22,729 nt of DNA from a virus, in the IMG/VR virus record IMGVR_UViG_3300045741_000143, positions 1 through 22,729 of that record, one strand, 5' to 3'. Made by a program: the position numbers and the translations under genes. Each line of letters begins with the position of its first letter. Position 1 is the stretch's first letter. The notes below the pieces were generated by a model. The model was not told the origin of the DNA. It searched no databases and worked only from the letters and a program-made list of their open reading frames with translations. Positions 1-7,122 of the stretch are shown in pieces.

Positions 1-2270
1 AATTTCTCTTTCTCCCAAGCAAGTTTAGCTTTATTGACCTGATCAGCCATCATAGCTATATTATTCTTCTGCTGTTCCATTGCTTGTTGGAACTGCTGTT
101 CAGCTTCAATCTTTTTCATTTCAAAGTCGTTCTGCCCTCCTTGTGCTTGAGCCGCTTTCTGTTCAGCCAATTCTCCAAACTTCTCAAGTTGAACTTCTAT
201 CTCTTTAATACTATCCATTGAATAGATTTTGGCAAGGTTATGAAGAGGGATAGTTCCTTCTTTATGGCCCATGCCCGCAAGCTGTTTTAATTCATTTATA
301 GCACGCTCTTCTTTACCACCATTTCCTACAAACAACTCATAATCGGCAGAATCTAGTGCTCCGGGAGTGATGTTAAACATTTCCTGGCCAAAGTCTCCAA
401 GAACATATTGACCACGTTTTCCGTCCTTCCAAGCAATCTTACATAGATTAACAAGCCTTTGAAGAGCCATGCGTTTCATCTGATCATGCTCGTAATAGAG
501 AATCTCAGTTACTAAAGACGATTGCTTTATAGATTGTTCGGTTGTTCCTACTGCATCATTCTGATTAATGCTTCCAAGGCGTTGTCTTGATACGCCTGTA
601 ATATCACCAGCTAACTCTTCCAGGTGATTCATTATATCGATTAGAACTTTGATACTTGGGGACAGTGTATCATCATATGATTGGAATTGATTGAAAGAAG
701 CTTGTCCTCTCATTCCCTCTTTAACGGTCTGGATCCATCCAACACCTAATTTCTTTTGATACATCCACTCCTGAGTACTCATTCCATCAGGAACCTGACT
801 CTTATCCATTATAAAGCCTTTAACGCCACTTAGAGCGAGCATAAGCTCTTTATGATAGTTGACAAGGTTATATAGTATTTGAATGTCTTTAGCGGCCCAT
901 ACGATTGAATATGGCTTTCTATTGAGTCCATTGAACGCTTTACCTATGTACGGCAATTGAACCTTTCCATAATGATCAACACTTCTTAATTGACAAGGAA
1001 GCTTACGCATGCGAGTAAAGATTCCATTATCTATTAAAACACCCTCCCATACGTCATTAACATAAGAGTATTCAACTTCTTCTCCTGTTCGTAACTTACG
1101 TGTCTCTTCATCATCAATGAAGTGCGTAAACGACTCTCCCGGCATGTGTTTGTTTGGAGACTTTTTGAACTTAAGCTCCCTTGGACTTTGCCAAGTAACA
1201 TAACAAACACGCATTTTATTCGTGTAATCATTTGTTCCGGAATAAAGTGAATTAGTAGCACAGCCATCAGTAGAGTAATCTCTAGTATTTGAATACTGAT
1301 AAGAATTACTATACATAGTATTGTTGTAATCGTACCAATTTCTACGCATAAGCTTATCTACATCCTCTGCTGACAGCTCTGCCTTAAATTCATCCACAAC
1401 CTGATTGACTGTCATCCAACGCTCTTCCATTGCCCACTGGCAATCTGCAACCCAATCTGACTCGTCATCATTTGAATAGAAGAAGTTAAGAGGATTAACC
1501 CGTCTTAGTATTGGGTCAGCATCTCCCGGATGATAGTTTACGTAGTATAATTCTTTATCAGTAACGATCTTGTCTTCGAAGCCGTTATTAAATACATCCT
1601 TGATATTATATTTTGAAATGAGATACTTCAGACCCTTCTCCGAAATGATCTCAAGCATATCTTTATATTGATAACGATAGTAGTTCTCGATCTTCTCGAT
1701 ATCCTTTTCGTTGATCATTTGCTGATGAGCAAGAGGTTGCATCATTTGTTGCAACTGCTCAGTCATTGCATCTATTTGTTCCTTTTCGGCCAAGTCGAGA
1801 TCCTTGCCTTCTTTTTGAGCTTGCTGTTGTACCTGTTGGAATTTCTGTTGTTGCTTTTGTAATTCAGCTTGAGTCTTCTGAATCATCATCTGATGACCCA
1901 TAAGATTACCGTTTATCTTATCAAGATACATCTTAAACTTAACGTCCTCCTTCTTTTTAAGAGACTCTTGATCGACGGTATAAACTCTAAATGTGAATGG
2001 CCTTTGCACTTCTTGGCTTCTAAGCAAATCAGTACGATTTCTTAGTATTGGAATGAACCGGATCTTAGCCGGGTATTCATAGGTGTCAACTTTTCTTAGG
2101 TAATCATAATCTCCCTGATCGAATATGCCATTATGAAGATCATAACAGAACTTATCTCTTTGCTTGGTTAGATAGGTATTGCCAACCATCTTGACGATGG
2201 ACATTACACACATCTTTCTCCATTCAAGATCCTTATCTTTCTCTGAAACATTTTGTTTGGGCAAAGGCAT
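1..2270 (-). CDS. Portal protein, crAss-like type (3' end outside window)
   Basis: The reading frame is open from ATG at 2270 to the left edge: 756 whole codons plus two bases, so the C-terminus is missing. The portal forms the dodecameric ring at the capsid vertex through which the terminase pumps DNA. The N-terminus reads MPLPKQNVSEKDKDLEW. A Q/M-rich coiled coil lies at about residues 120-190. The region around GDITGVSRQRLGSINQND, followed by TEQSIKQSSLVTE, is what I know from crAss-like portals. A second Q-rich, charged coiled coil occupies about residues 690-756. The start lies one base after the terminase stop, which fixes it well. A terminase-portal pair in this order is usual for this phage group. 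Family recognition is from memory of the conserved motif; the portal role is secure from motif plus position, the exact family less so. Confidence 0.85.
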   Translation of the reverse strand, partial: MPLPKQNVSEKDKDLEWRKMCVMSIVKMVGNTYLTKQRDKFCYDLHNGIFDQGDYDYLRKVDTYEYPAKIRFIPILRNRTDLLRSQEVQRPFTFRVYTVDQESLKKKEDVKFKMYLDKINGNLMGHQMMIQKTQAELQKQQQKFQQVQQQAQKEGKDLDLAEKEQIDAMTEQLQQMMQPLAHQQMINEKDIEKIENYYRYQYKDMLEIISEKGLKYLISKYNIKDVFNNGFEDKIVTDKELYYVNYHPGDADPILRRVNPLNFFYSNDDESDWVADCQWAMEERWMTVNQVVDEFKAELSAEDVDKLMRRNWYDYNNTMYSNSYQYSNTRDYSTDGCATNSLYSGTNDYTNKMRVCYVTWQSPRELKFKKSPNKHMPGESFTHFIDDEETRKLRTGEEVEYSYVNDVWEGVLIDNGIFTRMRKLPCQLRSVDHYGKVQLPYIGKAFNGLNRKPYSIVWAAKDIQILYNLVNYHKELMLALSGVKGFIMDKSQVPDGMSTQEWMYQKKLGVGWIQTVKEGMRGQASFNQFQSYDDTLSPSIKVLIDIMNHLEELAGDITGVSRQRLGSINQNDAVGTTEQSIKQSSLVTEILYYEHDQMKRMALQRLVNLCKIAWKDGKRGQYVLGDFGQEMFNITPGALDSADYELFVGNGGKEERAINELKQLAGMGHKEGTIPLHNLAKIYSMDSIKEIEVQLEKFGELAEQKAAQAQGGQNDFEMKKIEAEQQFQQAMEQQKNNIAMMADQVNKAKLAWEKEK

Positions 2271-2271
2271 C

Positions 2272-4155
2272 TTATGAAGCTATTTTTAAAAAGTTAGTTT
2301 CCATCTTACCACTCTTACTTGTCTTGTAATAGAAGAACTCCTGTTTCTCATTAGTCTTCTCTTTTACTTTCAGTTGCCTGTCATCAAGCTCATGAACTAT
2401 ACAAAGAGAAGAACTTATTGTTATATCACAGTTGTAATCCTTGTCATCCCTATAATTGATAGCTGCAATGATCTGTTGTTGATCATACATATTATCAACA
2501 TTGGTTTCAATATAATCCCTGTATGCTGTTATCCAGTATTCTTTCGTTGAAGGATCTATCCCAAAACGATTGTTTACCTTACTCTCCTTCACATTTGCAT
2601 AAGCTATTCTTGGACGTTCCCTTAAATAATGTGCAAACCCATTTCTCTCATACCATCCAAAAATACCAATATTAGACCACTCTATCAAATTAGGAGCCAT
2701 ATAATACATACAAAGTTTTGCAGTTGCCTCATATGCATCTTCTGCCGTCTTTGGACGTTCAGTATATCTTGCTACGAATATACGAGATGTATCATTTGTG
2801 CTGACAAACCCTTTAAATATCTGAGCAGATAGTTTTGAAGAAGAAGAGTTGGCATTGTCTTTATCGTATGAGTCAGTAGAACCCTTGTAAAGATTCATGA
2901 TCACATTATTGTTTGCATCCTTTATAGGATGTTCAAGGATCTTAAACGGTCCATTAGGATCAGGAAACCATGCAACATCTATTGCTTTGCCCTTATCATC
3001 TTTCACCCATTCAAGTCTTCCTGTTTGAATAGCATCATCAAGCTCTCTATGCTTACGAAGGAATGCAAGTCTCTCATTGAGCTTTTGAACATTAAATCTA
3101 TTTCCTCCTGTACGCATGAAAGCCTCATCAGGAACCAATGGCATCTGGGTAAGGTAGTTTATATACGCCTTACCATCTTTTGCTTTGCGAGCCTGTTCTC
3201 TCTTTGTATAGATCTCTTTCATTGACTCTTCACGAAGAGAATTGCCTTGGTCATCAATGACTGCAAACTTCCATGCCGGAACAAAGAAGCAAGTCTTCTT
3301 CATGGCTTGTTGTTCTTCATCTCCTTCCGGAGAGAATGCCAACATATCCCAAGCTTCAGGAGAATAGAATATCTCTTCTAATTCATCTGCACCTTTCTCC
3401 ATGTCTCCACCAGTACCTATCATGATAGCAATACCGGTTTTCTTGAAGTTAGCCTCTAATGCAGGTTGAATATACTTGTATGATTCTTTAATACCTGGAA
3501 ATTTACCAGCTTCCTCAAACATGATAAGACTAGGAGATTTACCAACGGTCACTTGAGCATTATTCTTTGCCGTCATTTGGTAAATCTCACTCATGGAACC
3601 TTTCCAAGAAGGGATACCATCTTCAATTATCTTATACTTTGCTTGAATATAATCGGTAGTATCAGGAGTTTTGCGTTTATAGAACTCTGTATTCTTTAAT
3701 GAATTTAATCCACGCATAGTCATACGCATCGTAGCGAGAGAATATCTATCCTCACCTGCTACAATTATACTTTGGCTATTTGGATAAAGAGAAAACTCTT
3801 TGCCTATAATGGCAGAGAGCTTTTCAGAGAATCCAACTTGACGACGCTTTACAACGCACATATTCTTTTCTTCAAATCGTGCTTGTTCTAGCACCTTAAA
3901 GAATTCATAGTCCATATCAATGAATCTGGGAGCTATTAGATCCTTTCTCTTAGTTAAAGGATTAACTCCCTTAATCTTCCAGAAGTTCAAATACCAATAA
4001 TGATCTCCTGTTATGTGAACACCACCCACATCATATCCTTCCAGGCACCTACGCTTTTCTTCCATCCACCATTCTCTATATTCAAGAGACTTCGGATGAG
4101 CACCGGTGATGCCATCTATAATTACAGGACTAAATTGGATAGTGTTTACAAACAT
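2272..4155 (-). CDS. terL: Terminase large subunit (TerL)
   Basis: 627 residues, the normal size for a TerL: an ATPase that drives DNA into the prohead and a nuclease that cuts the concatemer. A Walker A-like loop is at residues 103-112 (KRRQVGFSEK), a deviant form lacking the usual GK[ST]. The Walker B-like strand with catalytic acids is LIMFEE at 210-215, and the coupling motif is IMIGTGGD at 244-251. In the C-terminal RNase H-like nuclease, candidate metal-binding residues are D428 (KGSTD), E492 (LIEWSNIG) and an aspartate near 574-577 (DYNCDIT). The start overlaps the upstream stop as TAATG, and the portal follows after one base, so translation is probably coupled. The small terminase subunit is not recognisable in this window. 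Confidence 0.93.
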   Translation of the reverse strand: MFVNTIQFSPVIIDGITGAHPKSLEYREWWMEEKRRCLEGYDVGGVHITGDHYWYLNFWKIKGVNPLTKRKDLIAPRFIDMDYEFFKVLEQARFEEKNMCVVKRRQVGFSEKLSAIIGKEFSLYPNSQSIIVAGEDRYSLATMRMTMRGLNSLKNTEFYKRKTPDTTDYIQAKYKIIEDGIPSWKGSMSEIYQMTAKNNAQVTVGKSPSLIMFEEAGKFPGIKESYKYIQPALEANFKKTGIAIMIGTGGDMEKGADELEEIFYSPEAWDMLAFSPEGDEEQQAMKKTCFFVPAWKFAVIDDQGNSLREESMKEIYTKREQARKAKDGKAYINYLTQMPLVPDEAFMRTGGNRFNVQKLNERLAFLRKHRELDDAIQTGRLEWVKDDKGKAIDVAWFPDPNGPFKILEHPIKDANNNVIMNLYKGSTDSYDKDNANSSSSKLSAQIFKGFVSTNDTSRIFVARYTERPKTAEDAYEATAKLCMYYMAPNLIEWSNIGIFGWYERNGFAHYLRERPRIAYANVKESKVNNRFGIDPSTKEYWITAYRDYIETNVDNMYDQQQIIAAINYRDDKDYNCDITISSSLCIVHELDDRQLKVKEKTNEKQEFFYYKTSKSGKMETNFLKIAS

Positions 4156-4580
4156 TAGTGAAATACAAATATTTTAATTGCAAATGCTACCGCTACCAAC
4201 AGAGTTGATCCCTCTGCGACTTTGAGAACCTTTACTGTTCTTTCAAGGGTCTCATTCTTCTTTTTATAAGTTCTTATGATTGTATCCTGCTCTGCTATCT
4301 CTAGCTTTCTGAGATTGACCTGATTCTCATAACTTCCGATCAATTGTTTATTAGCATCAAGAGCACGTTGATAAGACCTATTCAAAGATAATAATGTGTC
4401 AACCATTGTCTTTTTAAAGTCAAGATTAATGAATACAACATTCATCTTTTTTACTTGTGGAACTGTAAAGGCAACAACTACGTCATTACCTAACTGAATC
4501 TTCTTCGGATAACCGCTTTGTGATATACTCGATAGACTCATCAGTACCAAGATGCTTAACATCGCTAATCTTCTTTTCAT
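4155..4580 (-). CDS. Spanin-like exported protein with C-terminal TM
   Basis: 141 residues. The N-terminus is a signal-like hydrophobic stretch (residues 7-18, LSILVLMSLS region). A long charged coiled-coil segment follows at about 55-120, and a C-terminal hydrophobic segment at about 122-140 (LLVAVAFAIKIFV). The gene overlaps the upstream membrane/coiled-coil gene by 95 bases in another frame, the arrangement typical of Rz/Rz1 spanin pairs, and both lie between a holin candidate and terL. Spanins join the inner and outer membranes for the last step of lysis. The odd point is the absence of a cysteine near the signal end, so it is not a classical outer-membrane lipoprotein. A cut before Q21 would suit signal peptidase I. 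Another possibility is an unrelated small envelope protein. The spanin role is inferred from topology and position. Confidence 0.6.
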   Translation of the reverse strand: MKRRLAMLSILVLMSLSSISQSGYPKKIQLGNDVVVAFTVPQVKKMNVVFINLDFKKTMVDTLLSLNRSYQRALDANKQLIGSYENQVNLRKLEIAEQDTIIRTYKKKNETLERTVKVLKVAEGSTLLVAVAFAIKIFVFH

Positions 4581-4818
4581 AATAATCTATTACTATTTTC
4601 GGATTTCTATTCTTATAATCGATCTCGCTATCTTGTTGTGAAACAATAATTCTTAGACTGTCAATGGCCTTGGAATTGGCTGAGTCCTTCTTCTTTAATT
4701 CCATAAGCCTTATTTCATTCTTTGTGGAATCAGGAGCCGGTCTAAGGAATATGTATGCACAAAGTCCTATGATTACAAGGAATTCTAAAAACGCTATATA
4801 CCACGGTCTACTTTCCAT
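4486..4818 (-). CDS. Rz-like i-spanin candidate
   Basis: 110 residues: a single N-terminal transmembrane segment (about 8-26, IAFLEFLVIIGLCAYIFL) followed by a charged, helical periplasmic part with heptad-like spacing (about 33-75), ending in TKRLSEEDSVR. This is the topology of an inner-membrane spanin subunit. Its last 95 bases are also the start of the next gene in another frame, and its start overlaps the holin candidate's TAG stop by 11 bases. The cassette order (lysis enzyme, holin candidate, Rz-like, Rz1-like) supports the role. I see no sequence motif specific to Rz, so this is a call from topology and context. Confidence 0.6.
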   Translation of the reverse strand: MESRPWYIAFLEFLVIIGLCAYIFLRPAPDSTKNEIRLMELKKKDSANSKAIDSLRIIVSQQDSEIDYKNRNPKIVIDYYEKKISDVKHLGTDESIEYITKRLSEEDSVR

Positions 4819-5176
4819 CTTCAGTCTTTGTTACAGTTTTGGTATTAGCATTATCTCCATCACCATCTGGTTTGTCATCGAGCTTATCTTTTCTTATCTG
4901 AGTTGTATTGAATCCAGCATATACCATTAATGGACTAACTACCAAAACAAACTCTCCTGAACTCATCTCATTGCGTCTATGATAGACCCAGAGGCATGTC
5001 ATTGATGTGTATGCAGTAATAAACAATACACGCTCTATACGCTTAGAGGAGAAGAAACTATCCTTTCCGGATAGCGTCTTCAACCACTCATAACCATACT
5101 TGGCTAAAAAATCTCTTGTCTTTTCAGTAAACAGTAAATTAAATAGCCATTTCATGATTTTATCAATTTTAAACAT
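4808..5176 (-). CDS. Holin candidate, two-TM membrane protein
   Basis: 122 residues. An amphipathic N-terminal part (MFKIDKIMKWLFNLLF) is followed by two hydrophobic segments at about 49-66 (VLFITAYTSMTCLWVYH) and 75-90 (FVLVVSPLMVYAGF), then a polar C-terminal tail rich in K, D and T. Holins of this class make the inner-membrane lesion that starts lysis. The start codon overlaps the stop of the DUF5675 gene by eight bases and the end overlaps the next gene by eleven, so it sits inside the lysis cassette. It ends with TAG, one of two genes here that do. The function comes from size, membrane pattern and neighbours; the TM protein at 5625-5903 is the other holin candidate. Confidence 0.6.
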   Translation of the reverse strand: MFKIDKIMKWLFNLLFTEKTRDFLAKYGYEWLKTLSGKDSFFSSKRIERVLFITAYTSMTCLWVYHRRNEMSSGEFVLVVSPLMVYAGFNTTQIRKDKLDDKPDGDGDNANTKTVTKTEDGK

Positions 5177-5603
5177 GTATTATTTCAAGGAAGACTTTTC
5201 CTTTACTACAAGCATCCTGAAGCTTAGCAAACAATGGAGCGTACTCATCCCTGCTGCTTCCAATGAAATCTACTGATTTTGTTTTACCAACCAATATACA
5301 ACCTTCAGTATCTTCAGCCTTATTACCTGAATGAATACGAACCCCTTCCCATCCGGGAACACTTACAAGAAGTGGCATTAGTTGTTGGAAATGATTTGAG
5401 AATGTGATAACAACCTCATACTTTCCATAAGGTATAGCTGTTGAGCCAAATACCTTTGTCTTTTCTCTTACAATAGGATCCATTGTGGAATACAATCCAC
5501 GATCTCTATCTTCAAGAGTATAGCATTCGAATTTACCATCAATATGTAGTTCACCTACTGTGCTTTTTGATGTAAAGATTTGTCTGATTAAAGTTAGTTC
5601 CAT
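5169..5603 (-). CDS. DUF5675 family protein, putative lysis enzyme
   Basis: 144 residues matching, by eye, the DUF5675 family often found in Bacteroidota phages and crAss-like genomes. It begins with a short beta-rich part (ELTLIRQIFTSKSTVGEL). A conserved region IPYGKYEV at 57-64 follows, then the signature VRIHSGNKAEDTEGCILVG at 88-106, with H91 and C102 as likely active-site residues. This His...Gly-Cys pattern recalls L,D-transpeptidase-like folds, so it may act on peptidoglycan cross-links. No signal peptide is present, in keeping with release through a holin. It lies just before the holin and spanin candidates. The family call is fairly firm; the enzymatic reaction is an inference. Confidence 0.75.
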   Translation of the reverse strand: MELTLIRQIFTSKSTVGELHIDGKFECYTLEDRDRGLYSTMDPIVREKTKVFGSTAIPYGKYEVVITFSNHFQQLMPLLVSVPGWEGVRIHSGNKAEDTEGCILVGKTKSVDFIGSSRDEYAPLFAKLQDACSKGKVFLEIIHV

Positions 5604-5624
5604 GTCTTAGTTCTTTTAGTTCTG

Positions 5625-5903
5625 TTAAAAATTAGGATCTTTTTCTTTTGTTTCTTTTGGCACAACCTCTTCATAAACCTTGTCTATTCGAGACTCCATT
5701 TTATCAAGTCTTTTATTTATTCCTTCAAATTTCTCATTCACATTTGCATCAGTCGTATTAATACGATAGTTTATTGTGGTAAGAAAGTTGTAGTTCATCC
5801 ATAGTCCGGTCACAGCCATTCCTATCAGAATAACCAGAACCTGATTCTTAAATGATGTAAGAATCTTCTGTTCAGCCTTCACATCTCCCATAGCAGATTG
5901 CAT
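5625..5903 (-). CDS. Small TM plus coiled-coil protein, holin-associated?
   Basis: 92 residues. One transmembrane segment lies at about 21-38 (NQVLVILIGMAVTGLW). After it comes a polar, heptad-like coiled coil (about 48-80, VNEKFEGINKRLDKMESRID) and a charged tail (KETKEKDPNF). This layout resembles the XhlA-type hemolysin/holin-accessory proteins that lie beside phage lysis enzymes. Its ATG overlaps the preceding gene's stop (TAATG at 5903) and the DUF5675 gene follows 21 bases later, so it is cotranscribed with lysis genes. It could equally be a virion or anti-superinfection membrane protein. No motif decides this. Confidence 0.5.
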   Translation of the reverse strand: MQSAMGDVKAEQKILTSFKNQVLVILIGMAVTGLWMNYNFLTTINYRINTTDANVNEKFEGINKRLDKMESRIDKVYEEVVPKETKEKDPNF

Positions 5904-6142
5904 TAATGAGCAGCTTGAGCACCAGTCTGAGCCGGAGTTCTTTGCTCTGGAAATGCTATTGCTAATTGATTATGGAAAGTAGATCTAATTCCAAGTACAG
6001 CATATGAACTAGGGAATTCGTTATGCAAAGAGATCTCTGCACAGCAAGTTCCATCAGGAGTGCAACAATTTTTTGCAGGACGTGTCCAAATAGAAGCTAG
6101 GTTCAATTTGGATTTAGAATGAGCGAATAGACTTGGATACAT
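5903..6142 (-). CDS. Small Cys-containing protein, unknown
   Basis: 79 residues, not recognised. The middle holds a tight cysteine cluster, NCCTPDGTCCAEI at about residues 25-37 (four cysteines as two CC pairs), which could bind a metal or form disulfides. The N-terminal part is basic and the C-terminal tail is A/Q/T-rich. There is no transmembrane segment. It is translationally coupled to the downstream coiled-coil membrane gene (TAATG) and lies 20 bases after a small acidic protein gene. Its place in a tightly packed late operon makes it probably real; no function can be proposed. Confidence 0.6.
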   Translation of the reverse strand: MYPSLFAHSKSKLNLASIWTRPAKNCCTPDGTCCAEISLHNEFPSSYAVLGIRSTFHNQLAIAFPEQRTPAQTGAQAAH

Positions 6143-6162
6143 AGGCGTTGATTTTAGTTAGT

Positions 6163-6639
6163 TTATTTCACTGCTTCAAGCTCCGCTTCAGGCTTTTTAG
6201 CCTCTTCTTTTTTCTTTGCAGGAGCATTCTCATCTTCTATAAACTCACCAAGACCTATGATAAGATCTCCGGTTATCTCTTCTATCTGTTCAATACTAGA
6301 TCCTTTAATAGGATAAATTTCAATATCAACCTCTGCGTTTGACAGATCGGTGATTTCTTGTAAGCATTTTGCCCTTGTCTCATCATCAACAAAGTCATAC
6401 TCTTGCTTATCAGTGATTACAGCTTTGTCTTTCTCATCACGCTTGCACCACTTTTCAAAGATCGCTGTTCTCCCTGCCCAGAAATCATCGTTTGGACCAG
6501 ATAAACTTCTTAATGTTCTTACTACATTCCATTGTACATTTCCAGGAGCACGAAGTGACTTCAACTGGCTTAACAATGCAACAAAACCTGCTTTAGGATG
6601 TGTCAGTGCTAGGTTTGAGATCTTGATTACTTTTGACAT
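6163..6639 (-). CDS. Conserved-looking soluble protein, unknown
   Basis: 158 residues, not assigned. The N-terminal half (MSKVIKISNLALTHPKAGF) is followed by a W- and R-containing stretch (NVQWNVVRTLRSLSGPND, about 34-51) and an acidic, helical C-terminal half with a K/E/A tail (APAKKKEEAKKPEAELE). There is no signal or membrane segment. It starts after a 69-base gap that contains a -7 type box, so it may be first in the transcript that carries the lysis genes, terL and portal. A structural, packaging or small-terminase-like role would suit the position, but the sequence does not show one. Confidence 0.7.
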   Translation of the reverse strand: MSKVIKISNLALTHPKAGFVALLSQLKSLRAPGNVQWNVVRTLRSLSGPNDDFWAGRTAIFEKWCKRDEKDKAVITDKQEYDFVDDETRAKCLQEITDLSNAEVDIEIYPIKGSSIEQIEEITGDLIIGLGEFIEDENAPAKKKEEAKKPEAELEAVK

Positions 6640-6684
6640 CTTTTTTCTGTTTTAAGGTTTAACGATTAGTTTATTATAATGTTC

Positions 6685-6692
6685 CAAATTTA
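6685..6692 (-). promoter_or_regulatory. Candidate Bacteroidota -7 box before lysis/terL operon
   Basis: On the minus strand the bases read TAAATTTG, a full match to the TAnnTTTG -7 element of the primary sigma factor in Bacteroides. It lies in the 69-base gap before the ATG at 6639. No TTG is found at the expected 19-21 base spacing, so it is only a half promoter. Confidence 0.35.
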
Positions 6693-6708
6693 GTGAAAAT
6701 AATATTAA

Positions 6709-7110
6709 CTATTGAGGAGGGTTCAAAACATATCCATCAGGAATATCAAATGGAAATGCTGCAAGTTCTGCCTTAATAACAGACACTATCAAATCCCTTC
6801 CAAGCCACGCCCCTACAAGATGAGAATTTATTAAATATGCATACCATTTGTTAAAGTTCGTAGTTAACAAAGGACCATTCATATTATTATCCTTATACGT
6901 GTTTTTAACAATGTATTTCTTTTCAGGTATGAAATTAACCCTTTCTCCTGTTGGAGTAACAAGCCATTCTTTGTATCTGACCTCAAGATATTCTTGTTCA
7001 TAATAACAAAGAAATCCAGTGAACTCTCTCATCATTGGAACTCCATAAGGATTAGGATTTGTTGGCGACTCTATCACCTGTACCGGACTCTTGTCTACTA
7101 TTGATGCCAT
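6709..7110 (-). CDS. Small soluble protein after tail fibre, unknown
   Basis: 133 residues, not recognised. It has an early P/N-rich stretch (VIESPTNPNPYGVPMMREF), a Y/E-rich segment (LCYYEQEYLEVRYKEW, about 34-49) and a C-terminal part ending DGYVLNPPQ. There is no membrane segment. It follows the 1681-residue fibre gene by 12 bases and ends in TAG just before a possible promoter, so it would be the last gene of the appendage transcript. A fibre-assembly or attachment role would fit the position but is not shown by the sequence. Confidence 0.65.
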   Translation of the reverse strand: MASIVDKSPVQVIESPTNPNPYGVPMMREFTGFLCYYEQEYLEVRYKEWLVTPTGERVNFIPEKKYIVKNTYKDNNMNGPLLTTNFNKWYAYLINSHLVGAWLGRDLIVSVIKAELAAFPFDIPDGYVLNPPQ

Positions 7111-7122
7111 AGATTTATGTTT

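Noticed and set aside
2929-3225. Plus-strand open frame within terL
   Set aside because: terL has clear motifs across this region, and the protein read here is Cys/Ser/Ile-rich without any recognisable domain.
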